DNA of 64,000 nucleotides from Hafnia alvei (GTDB lineage: Bacteria > Pseudomonadota > Gammaproteobacteria > Enterobacterales > Enterobacteriaceae), in assembly GCF_964063325.1 (NCBI RefSeq), contig NZ_OZ061315.1, positions 1,302,001 through 1,366,000 on the forward strand, written 5' to 3'. Shown here piece after piece: positions 25,852-33,920 of this stretch (within the stretch, counting starts at the first letter, position 1; each line of letters starts with the position of its first letter). The notes beneath the pieces were generated by a model. It was not told where the DNA came from. It saw only the letters and a program-made list of their open reading frames with translations, and made no database searches. A program made the translations under genes and the position numbers.

Positions 25852-27540
25852 TCAACGTGTTAACCAAACTTGCAGGTGTTCAGCTACCGGCCCCAGCGCC
25901 AGCGCTGGAATAAACGTTAATGCGCCGACCAATAAAATGGTGCCAACCAGCAATCCAATGAACAGCGCTCCTTGAGTAGGTAGCGTTCCGTTCCCGGCTG
26001 GCTGACGTTTTTTCGCGACTAAAGAACCCGCAATCGCCATCACCGGAATGATGACGCCAAAGCGACCAACGAACATGGCAATCGCCAACAGAACGTTATA
26101 GAACGGCGTATTCACACTCAGACCGGCGAAAGCGCTGCCGTTGTTGTTAGCCGCTGAAGAAAGGGCATAAAGCACCTCACTAAATCCATGAGCGCCCGGA
26201 TTAAGAATGCCGGCGCGGCCTGCGTCGGTCATTAGCGCCACGGCGGAGCCAATCAGCACCAGCGCGGGGGTAACCAAAATGGCCACCGCCGTCATTTTCA
26301 TATCGAAAACTTCGATTTTTTTACCGAGATATTCAGGAGTACGGCCAATCATCAGGCCAGCAATAAATACTGTTAGCAGCACGAAGAGCAACATGCCGTA
26401 GAGGCCAGAGCCCACGCCGCCAAAGACAACTTCACCGATCTGCATCAGCCACATGGGCACCATGCCGCCAAGCGCGGTGAAGGAGTCATGCATCGCATTT
26501 ACCGCACCGCAGGATGCAGCGGTAGTGACAACCGAATACATCGCCGTTGCCAGAATGCCAAAGCGAGTTTCCTTCCCTTCCATGTTGAAATTGCTGGCTG
26601 CACCGAAGTCGGATAAATGCGGATTTCCCTGTAGCTCGGCGTACATCACCACGATAACCGCCACGACAAAAATTAGGCTCATGGCCCACAGTAGCGTATG
26701 GCCTTGGCGGCTTTCTCCCACGGCTTGCCCAAAGGCAAAGCAGAGCGCTGCTGGGATCAAGAAGATCGCCAACATTTGCACCATATTGCTCAGTGCCGTA
26801 GGGTTTTCGAATGGATGTGCCGAGTTAGCGCCAAAGAAACCGCCGCCGTTGGTACCGAGTAATTTAATCGCTTCCTGCGAAGCCACCGGCCCCATTGGCA
26901 GCAGCTGAGTGCCGCCTTCCAGCGTATGCACCGTGATATAACCATGCAGGTTTTGTAGAACGCCTTGGCTGACGAAGAACAATGCCAGAATGAGCGACAG
27001 CGGCAGCAGAACGTAAAGCGTTACGCGGAACAGATCGACCCACGCATTTCCTAGCGTGTTTGCTGAGTGGCGAGCAAATCCACGGATCAACGCAAAGACC
27101 ACGGCAATTCCCGTCGCAGCAGAAAGGAAGTTTTGTACGCTCAACCCAACCATTTGGCTGAAATAGCTTAAGGTGTTTTCGCCGCTGTATGCCTGCCAGT
27201 TAGTGTTGGTCACGAAGCTGACCGCGGTATTAAGCGCGAGGTGCCAAGACATCCCTGGCATTTGCTGTGGGTTCAGCAGCAATATGCCTTGTGCCATGAG
27301 TAGACCGAAGAGCAGTAAAATGCCCAGCAGGTTAAAGGCGATAATGGCGAGCAAATATTGTAACCAACTCATTTCCTGCGGTTGGATCCCACAGCAACGC
27401 CAAAAACCATTTTCCACGCCGCGCAGGGCAACGAAGGGTTCACCATCAATCAGGCGTGCCAATACTCTTCCCAAAGGCAATGCCAAGGCAAAAAGCACCA
27501 GCAGAAATACCGCGATCATCAGAAACGCAGAAGCAGCCAT
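25852..27540 (-). CDS. kdpA: KdpA, K+-channel-like subunit of the Kdp pump
   Basis: Potassium-selective subunit with about ten membrane segments and four repeated selectivity-filter loops (for example NTAVSFVTNTNWQ, LGTNGGGFFGANSAHP, TTAASCGAVNAMHD, SSAANNNGSAFAG). 562 aa (E. coli 557). The ATG overlaps the kdpF stop by one base (TGATG), so translation is coupled. Inner membrane. Confidence 0.98.
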   Translation of the reverse strand: MAASAFLMIAVFLLVLFALALPLGRVLARLIDGEPFVALRGVENGFWRCCGIQPQEMSWLQYLLAIIAFNLLGILLLFGLLMAQGILLLNPQQMPGMSWHLALNTAVSFVTNTNWQAYSGENTLSYFSQMVGLSVQNFLSAATGIAVVFALIRGFARHSANTLGNAWVDLFRVTLYVLLPLSLILALFFVSQGVLQNLHGYITVHTLEGGTQLLPMGPVASQEAIKLLGTNGGGFFGANSAHPFENPTALSNMVQMLAIFLIPAALCFAFGQAVGESRQGHTLLWAMSLIFVVAVIVVMYAELQGNPHLSDFGAASNFNMEGKETRFGILATAMYSVVTTAASCGAVNAMHDSFTALGGMVPMWLMQIGEVVFGGVGSGLYGMLLFVLLTVFIAGLMIGRTPEYLGKKIEVFDMKMTAVAILVTPALVLIGSAVALMTDAGRAGILNPGAHGFSEVLYALSSAANNNGSAFAGLSVNTPFYNVLLAIAMFVGRFGVIIPVMAIAGSLVAKKRQPAGNGTLPTQGALFIGLLVGTILLVGALTFIPALALGPVAEHLQVWLTR

Positions 27541-27629
27541 CAGAATTCCTCCGCGTTAAATAATGCATAAATTAGATAAGCCAGCAGCAAGACAACCAAG
27601 ACTGCACAGGCAATCACCCCGATATTCAT
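27540..27629 (-). CDS. kdpF: KdpF, 29-residue stabilising subunit of the Kdp pump
   Basis: A 29-codon frame starting MNIGVIACAVLVV and ending ALFNAEEF, one hydrophobic helix, clearly alike to E. coli KdpF (also 29 aa, ending ALINAEAF). It is a small lipid-like subunit that stabilises KdpABC in the membrane. First gene of the operon, with GAGAGG upstream of its ATG. Easily missed because of its size. Confidence 0.93.
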   Translation of the reverse strand: MNIGVIACAVLVVLLLAYLIYALFNAEEF

Positions 27630-27707
27630 ACAACCTCTCCAAAGGCATTTTTGATACTGCCTAGCCTAGGTAACTTAGGGAATAAATAGCGTAAAAAGGC
27701 AGGGCGT

Positions 27708-27731
27708 GGGTGTAAAAAAAGTATAAAAATG
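27708..27731 (-). promoter_or_regulatory. KdpE binding site upstream of kdpF
   Basis: On the minus strand the site reads CATTTTTATAC followed by TTTTTTTACACCC, practically the same as the T-rich KdpE operator of the E. coli kdp promoter as I remember it. It is about 80-100 bp before the kdpF start, the expected upstream activator position. Confidence 0.8.
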
Positions 27732-28370
27732 GCGGAAAAACAGTCGATATCTGAGTGTTTTGCAAGCGAGATGTCGTTAAATGAAAAAGTGTGGAATACG
27801 TTTCGCAAATCTAATCGCAGCAGCTGGCGTCGCTTTTCTTCTGTAATTAGGGTGATGCCAATTCGTGGAGTGATGGGGAAAGAAGGGATGCTGGCGGTTT
27901 ATCAGATAAATACATTTTTATATACGGTGTTGCAGCAGGCGCAGGTTGCTCTGCAACAACAGGATATCCAGCGTTTTGTGTGTGACGCTGCGGAAGCGTC
28001 TCGGCATGACGGGGCCGCTGAACGTCCGACAGCGACGCTATTACTGTCGGCACTACCTTTCAATCGACAATTGAAAAGGTTACAGGCTAGCGCAAAGGAG
28101 CAGGCTTTTTTTGTATGGAAAATGCTGTGTCTGCCTTTGAAGCAATTTCCAAGTTCAGGACGGCTGGTTTTAAATCAGCAAACGGATGAACCTGAATTAA
28201 ATCGGCGATTGAAAAATCTCGCGGCAGAGCTAGGCCCCGTAGAGTTGCGGATCCTCAGGGGCTATCCATGTCTTGTGCTGTATTTATTTAATGGTCGCGA
28301 AGTGTGTTTGCTGCGCTTGCTTGATGCATCATTGTTTAATGAAGCCTTCTTGAATGGCTATTTTTCATAG
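27729..28370 (+). CDS. Hypothetical protein divergent from kdp, not recognised
   Basis: Open frame of up to 213 codons that I cannot assign. The start is uncertain: the first ATG lies inside the KdpE box, so internal ATGs near 27771, 27855, 27873 or 27888 are more likely; the last would give about 160 aa (MLAVYQINTFLYTV...). The sequence has mixed hydrophobic and basic stretches (LPFNRQLKRLQASAKEQAFF, VELRILRGYPCLVLYLFNG) and looks like a compact soluble fold. There is no signal peptide and no clear membrane helix. Amino-acid usage looks like real coding sequence, and no convincing gene lies opposite. E. coli has ybfA directly at this place, so this is an extra gene. Confidence 0.6.
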   Translation: MAEKQSISECFASEMSLNEKVWNTFRKSNRSSWRRFSSVIRVMPIRGVMGKEGMLAVYQINTFLYTVLQQAQVALQQQDIQRFVCDAAEASRHDGAAERPTATLLLSALPFNRQLKRLQASAKEQAFFVWKMLCLPLKQFPSSGRLVLNQQTDEPELNRRLKNLAAELGPVELRILRGYPCLVLYLFNGREVCLLRLLDASLFNEAFLNGYFS

Positions 28371-28670
28371 TGGAATTTTTAGTGTGAAACTTTTGTCACG
28401 CATAGTGAAATAAAAATGTTAAATAAAAGTATCAATAAAATAACTAATGTTAAGTTTTTATTTAACCATAAGGTAACAAAATTACATAAAGTCACAATGA
28501 AGGCGAAAAAAACGGCAAATATAGTGGTCGGATGAGTGGTAAACTTTCAGCAGATGGGGTAATATTTTGTTCAGATTACAGGCAAACTTAAATATGAAAC
28601 ATTTTAATTTATAACGTCCGCTGCTTTAGTGATCCCTTTAGGGAAACAGCTACGTTTTAAGGAGGACTCA
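28371..28670 (+). promoter_or_regulatory. AT-rich upstream region of ybfA
   Basis: 300 bp without a gene, strongly AT-rich, including a GTTAA-N8-TTAAC dyad near 28450 and a strong AAGGAGG just before ybfA. I see no terminator for the preceding frame and cannot place a definite promoter. Confidence 0.4.
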
Positions 28671-28871
28671 ATGTACCAACAGTATTCATTATCTCGCATT
28701 CTCCTGCGTCGTTGTGGCGTTGTTATTGCCGGTGTTTTGGCACTGCCAGTGATGTTATTCCGCAGCGATCGCGCACGTTTCTATAGCTATTTGCACCGTG
28801 TGTGGGCTAAAACTAGCGATAAGCCGGTTTGGTTGGCGCAGTCGGAGCAGGTTGCTGCTGATTTTTATTAA
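28671..28871 (+). CDS. ybfA: YbfA, small conserved membrane-associated protein (DUF2517)
   Basis: 66-aa protein. It has a basic N-terminus, one hydrophobic helix (GVVIAGVLALPVMLF) and a conserved tail RARFYSYLHRVWAKTSDKPVW, matching E. coli YbfA (68 aa) closely. The ATG is set by an excellent AAGGAGG; the open frame extends 14 codons upstream without support. Likely a single-pass inner-membrane protein. Function not established. A clear terminator follows. Confidence 0.92.
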   Translation: MYQQYSLSRILLRRCGVVIAGVLALPVMLFRSDRARFYSYLHRVWAKTSDKPVWLAQSEQVAADFY

Positions 28872-28900
28872 TCGCCGCTAGCGAAACAGTAAACGTGAAG

Positions 28901-28927
28901 AAACCACCTCAATGCAGGTGGTTTTTT
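28901..28927 (+). terminator. Terminator of ybfA
   Basis: AAACCACCT-CAATGC-AGGTGGTTT followed by four more T, 29 bp after the ybfA stop. Strong intrinsic terminator. Confidence 0.92.
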
Positions 28928-29073
28928 GCTATCTGGAACCATTAAACGGAATTTTCTTCATCTGGTTTATCTTCGATTGTCCATATCCCTATCTTTCGTT
29001 GGTGTAATTCCTTCTCTTCTGCACCTACACTGAAAGTGCACAACCCATAAATATCAATAAATAGAGGTGCGCG

Positions 29074-30021
29074 ATGTCAGATAAAATACCCGTTGGTGTG
29101 AGCGCCTGTTTACTGGGCGAAAATGTTCGTTTTGATGGCGGCCACAAACGGTTACCGTTTGCGGTGGATGAGTTGTCTGCTTTTGTTCGCTTCGAAGCCG
29201 TGTGCCCTGAAATGGCGATTGGTTTACCGTCTCCGCGTCCAACCCTTCGTTTGATCAAACAGGGCGATGATGTTGCTTTGGTTAACAGCCGCGACGGGGA
29301 AGGCGATGTGACGCAAAAAATGCGTGAGTTTTCCAAACAGAAAGTGGCGAGTCTTGAACATCTATGTGGCTATCTTGTCTGCGCCAAATCTCCCAGCTGC
29401 GGCATGGAAAGAGTGAAGGTGTATACCGAGCATGACGCGCGTAAAAGCGGGGTCGGGATTTTCACCCAGCAGCTGATGGCGCATATGCCTTGGCTGCCGG
29501 TAGAAGAGGACGGCAGATTATATGACCCCGAACTACGAGAGAATTTTGTTGAGCGCATTTACGCACTACACGAGTTTAACCAGCTTTGGAAAAACGGTTT
29601 AACCCGTGGCGCTCTGGTGGCTTTTCACAGCCGCTATAAGCTCTCTCTGCTGGCTCATTCACAGCCGGAATATCGCGAACTTGGGCGTTTTGTTGCGGCG
29701 ATGGAGCAGTGGGAATCCTTAGATGAATACGCGTACGAATATCGAAATCGCTTTATGGCTTTGCTCAAGCATAAGGCCTCGCGGCGTAATCATACCAACG
29801 TGTTACAGCACGTTCAGGGCTATTTCCGTCGCCAGCTCACTAGCAGCCAGAGACAAGAGTTGGCCGATCTGATCCTGCGTTATCGGCAGGGAACCCAACC
29901 ATTATTGGCGCCCATCACGCTGTTACGTCATTACCTCAAGGAATACCCAGACAGCTATTTAGCCGGGCAGCGCTATTTCGACCCTTATCCTGAAGTACTG
30001 CGTTTGCGGTATGGTCACTAA
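29074..30021 (+). CDS. ybgA: YbgA-type TudS(DUF523)-DUF1722 fusion, putative thiouracil/s4U desulfidase
   Basis: 315 aa. The N-terminal half (about 1-150) is DUF523/TudS with Cys12 (VSACLLG), Cys44 (AVCPEM), and Cys103/Cys109 (CAKSPSCG), the kind of cysteines that hold a catalytic [4Fe-4S] cluster. The C-terminal half (about 185-310) is DUF1722 (FHSRYKLSLLAHSQPEYRELG). Family knowledge: TudS removes sulfur from thiouracil, and the TudS-DUF1722 form (RudS) has been reported to de-modify 4-thiouridine in tRNA. E. coli YbgA, as I recall it, has only the DUF1722 part. It is followed 19 bp later by phrB, likely one operon. The activity here is inferred. Confidence 0.8.
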   Translation: MSDKIPVGVSACLLGENVRFDGGHKRLPFAVDELSAFVRFEAVCPEMAIGLPSPRPTLRLIKQGDDVALVNSRDGEGDVTQKMREFSKQKVASLEHLCGYLVCAKSPSCGMERVKVYTEHDARKSGVGIFTQQLMAHMPWLPVEEDGRLYDPELRENFVERIYALHEFNQLWKNGLTRGALVAFHSRYKLSLLAHSQPEYRELGRFVAAMEQWESLDEYAYEYRNRFMALLKHKASRRNHTNVLQHVQGYFRRQLTSSQRQELADLILRYRQGTQPLLAPITLLRHYLKEYPDSYLAGQRYFDPYPEVLRLRYGH

Positions 30022-30040
30022 GCATTGACAAGGAAGCGTA

Positions 30041-31471
30041 ATGACTGCCACACATTTAGTTTGGTTTCGTAATGATCTACGGATAACGGATAACCGCGCG
30101 CTGCATGCCGCCTGTCAGGATATTCACGCTAAGGTGATCGCGATTTATATCGCGACGCCTGAGCAGTGGCGGCGGCATGATATGGCACCGCGTCAGGCGG
30201 CATTTATCCAGCAAAATTTACATTGTTTAGATGCTTCACTAGCAGAAAAAAACATCACGCTTTTCTCTCATCAATGCGCAGACTTTGCCCAGAGCATTGA
30301 GTGGCTCAGTGATTTTTGCCAGAAAAACGGCGTCACCGACCTATTTTATAACCGCCAATATGAACTGAACGAGCGACACCGCGACGATCGAGCCGGTGAG
30401 TTACTGCAGGGAAAGTGCACGCTGCACGCCTTTGATGACAGTTTGCTTCTGCCACCCGGCAGCGTGGTGACCGGTAGCGGCGAAATGTATAAGGTGTTTA
30501 CCCCGTTCCGTAAGTCTTTCCTACAGCGGTTAACTCATTCAGATACACGCTGTTTGCCAGCACCAAAACCGAGAGCGGGCAACGCTGAACGGTTGCCGAT
30601 AGTGTCTTTTGATTATCCCTTCGAGCAACCCGACCCGTCACTATTCCCAGCGGGAGAGGACGCTGCGTTACAGCGTTTGCGAAGTTTCTGCCGCGAACGC
30701 GTGCAGGATTATCAACAGCAGCGTGATATCCCCGCCATTAATGGCACGAGTTGCCTGTCGCCTTATCTGGCCATCGGCGTGCTGTCGCCGCGTCAGTGTT
30801 TTAACCGGCTTTTAGCGGAGTGTTCGCAGGCGTTGGAAGACGATCAAAGCGGCGCCTTTGTTTGGTTGAATGAACTGGTTTGGCGCGAGTTTTATCGCCA
30901 CCTGCTGGTGGCTTATCCCAAGCTGTGTCGGCATAAGCCGTTTATTGCGTGGACTGACAATGTGCGCTGGAGCGGTGACACCGATCATTTAGCCGCGTGG
31001 AAAGCAGGGAAAACCGGTTTTCCGATTGTGGATGCCGCGATGCGGCAATTAAACCAAACCGGGTGGATGCATAATCGACTGCGCATGATTGTCGCCAGCT
31101 TTTTAGTTAAAGATCTGTTGATAAACTGGCGAGCGGGAGAGTGCTATTTTATGTCTCAACTGCTGGACGGAGATTTGGCGGCAAATAACGGTGGTTGGCA
31201 GTGGGCGGCATCTTCGGGAACCGATGCGGCGCCCTATTTTCGTATTTTTAACCCGACCACACAGGGCGAGCGTTTTGACAAAAAGGGCGATTTTATTCGT
31301 CGTTGGCTGCCGGAGCTTGCGGATGTACCAGACAGTGATATTCATCACCCGCATCAATGGGCGATTAAACAAGGTCGCGTGTTAGACTACCCTGAACCTC
31401 TGGTGGATCATGCCGTTGCACGTAAGCAAACCCTTCAAGCTTTTGAAGAGGCTAAGCGAGGCGCGGGCTGA
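30041..31471 (+). CDS. phrB: Deoxyribodipyrimidine photolyase
   Basis: Light-driven repair of cyclobutane pyrimidine dimers, using FADH- and an antenna folate. N-terminal Rossmann-like antenna domain (HLVWFRNDLRITDN) and C-terminal FAD domain with WLNELVWREFYRHLL, TGFPIVDAAMRQLNQTGWMHNRLRM, and DLAANNGGWQWAASSGTDAAPYFRIFNP, including the Trp electron chain. 476 aa (E. coli 472). Transcribed with ybgA. Confidence 0.96.
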   Translation: MTATHLVWFRNDLRITDNRALHAACQDIHAKVIAIYIATPEQWRRHDMAPRQAAFIQQNLHCLDASLAEKNITLFSHQCADFAQSIEWLSDFCQKNGVTDLFYNRQYELNERHRDDRAGELLQGKCTLHAFDDSLLLPPGSVVTGSGEMYKVFTPFRKSFLQRLTHSDTRCLPAPKPRAGNAERLPIVSFDYPFEQPDPSLFPAGEDAALQRLRSFCRERVQDYQQQRDIPAINGTSCLSPYLAIGVLSPRQCFNRLLAECSQALEDDQSGAFVWLNELVWREFYRHLLVAYPKLCRHKPFIAWTDNVRWSGDTDHLAAWKAGKTGFPIVDAAMRQLNQTGWMHNRLRMIVASFLVKDLLINWRAGECYFMSQLLDGDLAANNGGWQWAASSGTDAAPYFRIFNPTTQGERFDKKGDFIRRWLPELADVPDSDIHHPHQWAIKQGRVLDYPEPLVDHAVARKQTLQAFEEAKRGAG

Positions 31472-31509
31472 TATTTCCAGCCGCTTTTACTGCAAGGAGC
31501 ACGTAACAA

Positions 31510-32490
31510 ATGCGAAAGACACTCATAGCTATGGTGCTGGCGGGCTATTCCGCATTTACCTGGGCCAGTTTTGACGTTGTGGCGTTAGGCACTCAGGGAG
31601 GATTATCGGGAGATAACCTGACTTCCTACCTTATTCGCACCGAGGGGGATGCCCGCTATATTGCGCTTGATGCGGGGAGCACTTTACCCGGCATTGCGAA
31701 AGGCATTGAAAAAGGAAGTTTCCCAGACGTCACGCCAGAAAAAGCCGCACCGCTCACGCCGCAGGGATACATTTTTCGTGAGCAGATTAATGCCTATTTC
31801 ATTAGTCACCCTCATCTGGATCTCGTTGCCGGTCTGATTCTGGGTTCGCCAGATGACAAAAAGAAGACTATCTATACCCTCGCCGACAGTGCGAATACGC
31901 TGCATAACCACTATTTCAACTGGAAAAGTTGGCCAAATTTCAGCGATGCAGGCAACGGTGAACGATTAGGCACTTATCGAATTAATTCGCCGCGCGTCGG
32001 ACAGACTTTTACATTAGGCGTCACGCCGATGCGCGGGGTGATTTATCCGCTGAGCCACAATGGAACGGCGTCGTCGATGCTGTTGATTAGCGCGCGCGGA
32101 GAGTCTTTTGCCTATTTTGGCGATACCGGCGCTGATGCCGTAGAACGCTCTAAAAATCTGGATGCAATTTGGCGTGTTTTAGGACCGCTTATTCAGCAAA
32201 AAGCGCTCAAAGGGATGATTATTGAAACCTCCTATGATGACGCGCAGCCTGACAACAAACTGCTTGGACATCTGACGCCGAAATTACTGCTTTCAGAGCT
32301 GGCTCAGCTTGAGAAATACAGCGGCGGCGCAGGTTCGTTGAAAGATTTACCGATTGTGATTAGCCATATTAAACCCACGCTGGTGGCGGGGAAGGATCCG
32401 CAAGCGCTGATTCAGCAACAGCTGAGCGCAGGGAATTCATTGGGCGTGAAGTTTATGTTTATGCAACAGGGCGACAAAGCCGTTTTCTAA
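31510..32490 (+). CDS. Periplasmic class II 3',5'-cyclic-nucleotide phosphodiesterase (CpdP/PDE1 type) with altered metal motif
   Basis: 326 aa. A signal peptide (MRKTLIAMVLAGYSAFTWA-SF) predicts a periplasmic enzyme. The body has a metallo-beta-lactamase fold with the class II signature as HPHLDLVAGLILGSP at residues 100-114, plus LSHNGTASSMLL, FGDTGAD, ETSYDD and SHIKPTL. The family (yeast PDE1, Vibrio fischeri CpdP) hydrolyses cAMP or cGMP. The known signature is H-x-H-L-D-H; here the third His is Leu105 (CTC where CAC is expected), removing a usual metal ligand. All else looks intact, so either activity is altered or the change is a recent mutation or error. It stands between phrB and ybgI. 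Confidence 0.85.
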   Translation: MRKTLIAMVLAGYSAFTWASFDVVALGTQGGLSGDNLTSYLIRTEGDARYIALDAGSTLPGIAKGIEKGSFPDVTPEKAAPLTPQGYIFREQINAYFISHPHLDLVAGLILGSPDDKKKTIYTLADSANTLHNHYFNWKSWPNFSDAGNGERLGTYRINSPRVGQTFTLGVTPMRGVIYPLSHNGTASSMLLISARGESFAYFGDTGADAVERSKNLDAIWRVLGPLIQQKALKGMIIETSYDDAQPDNKLLGHLTPKLLLSELAQLEKYSGGAGSLKDLPIVISHIKPTLVAGKDPQALIQQQLSAGNSLGVKFMFMQQGDKAVF

Positions 32491-32521
32491 TGATTAATCC
32501 AAATTTTTGTGACTAGACACT

Positions 32522-33265
32522 ATGAATAATATTGAACTGGAAAAACTGCTCGATCAGCAACTTAGCGTTAACGATTTCCGTGACTATGCACCCAATGGTT
32601 TGCAGGTTGAAGGGCGACAGGAAATTAAGAAAGTTATTACCGGTGTGACTGCCTGTCAGGCCCTGCTCGACGCCGCCGTGGCAGAGCAGGCCGATGCTAT
32701 TTTGGTGCACCACGGTTATTTCTGGAAAAACGATGCGCCTACCGTGCGCGGTATGCGTCGACGTCGTTTGAAAACGCTGCTGATTAATGACATTAACCTG
32801 TATGGCTATCATCTGCCGCTGGATGCCCATCCGGTGCTGGGCAACAATGCGCAGCTGGCACGCGTGATGAAAATCAAGCCATTAGGGATGATCGACCCTT
32901 TACTGCCTTACGGTGAGTTTGAGCAACCGATGAGCTCGGGGGAGGTGATTGGTCGCTTAGAGCGTAAGCTACAGCATGCCGTGTTACACAGCGGAGACAA
33001 TGCGCCACAGGAGATCCGTCGCGTTGCGTGGTGTACCGGCGGTGGTCAGAGCTATATTGAACAGGCCGCTGAGTTTGGCGTTGACGCGTTTATTAGCGGT
33101 GAGGTTTCAGAGAAAACCATTCATATCGCCCGTGAGATGGGGCTGCATTTCTTTGCGGCGGGTCATCATGCGACAGAACGTGGTGGCATTCGTGCGTTAG
33201 GCGAGTGGTTAGCGGCGGAACATGGATTAGACGTGAAGTTTATTGATATTCCTAATCCAGCGTAA
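32522..33265 (+). CDS. ybgI: YbgI, NIF3/DUF34 family metal-binding protein
   Basis: 247 aa, the same length as E. coli YbgI, and almost identical at the N-terminus (NNIELEKLLDQQL). Conserved metal ligands occur in ILVHHGYFW and, near the end, FFAAGHHATERGG. The E. coli protein forms a toroidal hexamer with a dinuclear metal site. Annotated elsewhere as GTP cyclohydrolase I type 2 homologue or radiation-resistance protein, but its true role is unsettled. 31 bp behind the phosphodiesterase gene. Confidence 0.95.
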   Translation: MNNIELEKLLDQQLSVNDFRDYAPNGLQVEGRQEIKKVITGVTACQALLDAAVAEQADAILVHHGYFWKNDAPTVRGMRRRRLKTLLINDINLYGYHLPLDAHPVLGNNAQLARVMKIKPLGMIDPLLPYGEFEQPMSSGEVIGRLERKLQHAVLHSGDNAPQEIRRVAWCTGGGQSYIEQAAEFGVDAFISGEVSEKTIHIAREMGLHFFAAGHHATERGGIRALGEWLAAEHGLDVKFIDIPNPA

Positions 33266-33290
33266 AAGCGTAATGCAGTAATGAGAAACA

Positions 33291-33336
33291 CTCCGTTGCT
33301 ATCGGTATTTGTCCGATAACTCCGATAACAACGGAG
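33291..33336. terminator. Probable bidirectional hairpin between ybgI and yjdM
   Basis: CTCCGTTG ... CAACGGAG enclosing an inner TATCGG / CCGATA stem, lying between two convergent genes. There is no long T-tract on either side, so its efficiency is uncertain. Confidence 0.55.
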
Positions 33337-33344
33337 GTAAAATA

Positions 33345-33680
33345 TTAGCTCTTTTTCACAAACTCAGATTTCAGCTTCATTTGGCCGAAACCGTCGATTT
33401 TACAATCGATGTTGTGATCGCCTTCAACCAGACGAATTCCCTTCACTTTGGTGCCGATCTTCAGCATAGACGAGCTGCCTTTCACTTTCAGATCTTTGAT
33501 CACGGTGACGGAATCGCCGTCAACCAGCAGATTGCCGTTGGCGTCTTTCACCACCAGTTCATCGCTTTCTTCTGCCGGTGCGCTGTCATTCCATTCGTAG
33601 GCGCATTCAGGACAGATGTACATATCGTTGTCCTGATAGGTGTATTCAGAGTTGCACTTCGGGCAGTTTGGTAATTGCAT
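33345..33680 (-). CDS. yjdM: YjdM (PhnA-type) zinc-ribbon protein
   Basis: 111-aa protein, same length as E. coli YjdM (formerly PhnA). An N-terminal zinc ribbon CPKCNSEYTYQDNDMYICPEC (first 25 residues) is followed by a KOW/SH3-like domain (VVKDANGNLLVDGDSVTVIKDL). Despite the old name it is not a proven phosphonate enzyme. In E. coli the gene lies elsewhere (near the phn genes), so its place here is a local rearrangement. The gap of 240 bp to the LysR gene shows nothing clear. Confidence 0.93.
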   Translation of the reverse strand: MQLPNCPKCNSEYTYQDNDMYICPECAYEWNDSAPAEESDELVVKDANGNLLVDGDSVTVIKDLKVKGSSSMLKIGTKVKGIRLVEGDHNIDCKIDGFGQMKLKSEFVKKS

Positions 33681-33920
33681 GCTAAGGTCGCCTTTAACAG
33701 AAAATAAAAAAATGCAGCGCTGCTATTGTGATGATTGATACCCACGGTCTTGGCGTCGTCTCAAGTTGGTAGGGCATCTAGCAGAGATTCCGCAGGGCGG
33801 ATCTGCAAAGCGCGCGATCATACAACTTTTGACCAATGTCGAAAATGATTTATGTTAAAAAGATCGCAATTAGAGTGTTTCTTATAACCTAAATAGAGCA
33901 TGGAGTCTATTTTCTCGCCG

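Noticed and set aside
25841..25867. Longer N-terminus for kdpB overlapping kdpA
   Set aside because: The family start and a good ribosome site support the downstream ATG; the extension has no conserved residues.
28390..28412. CRP-like TGTGA ... TCACG upstream of ybfA
   Set aside because: Spacing between half sites is eight rather than six bases, so it does not fit CRP.
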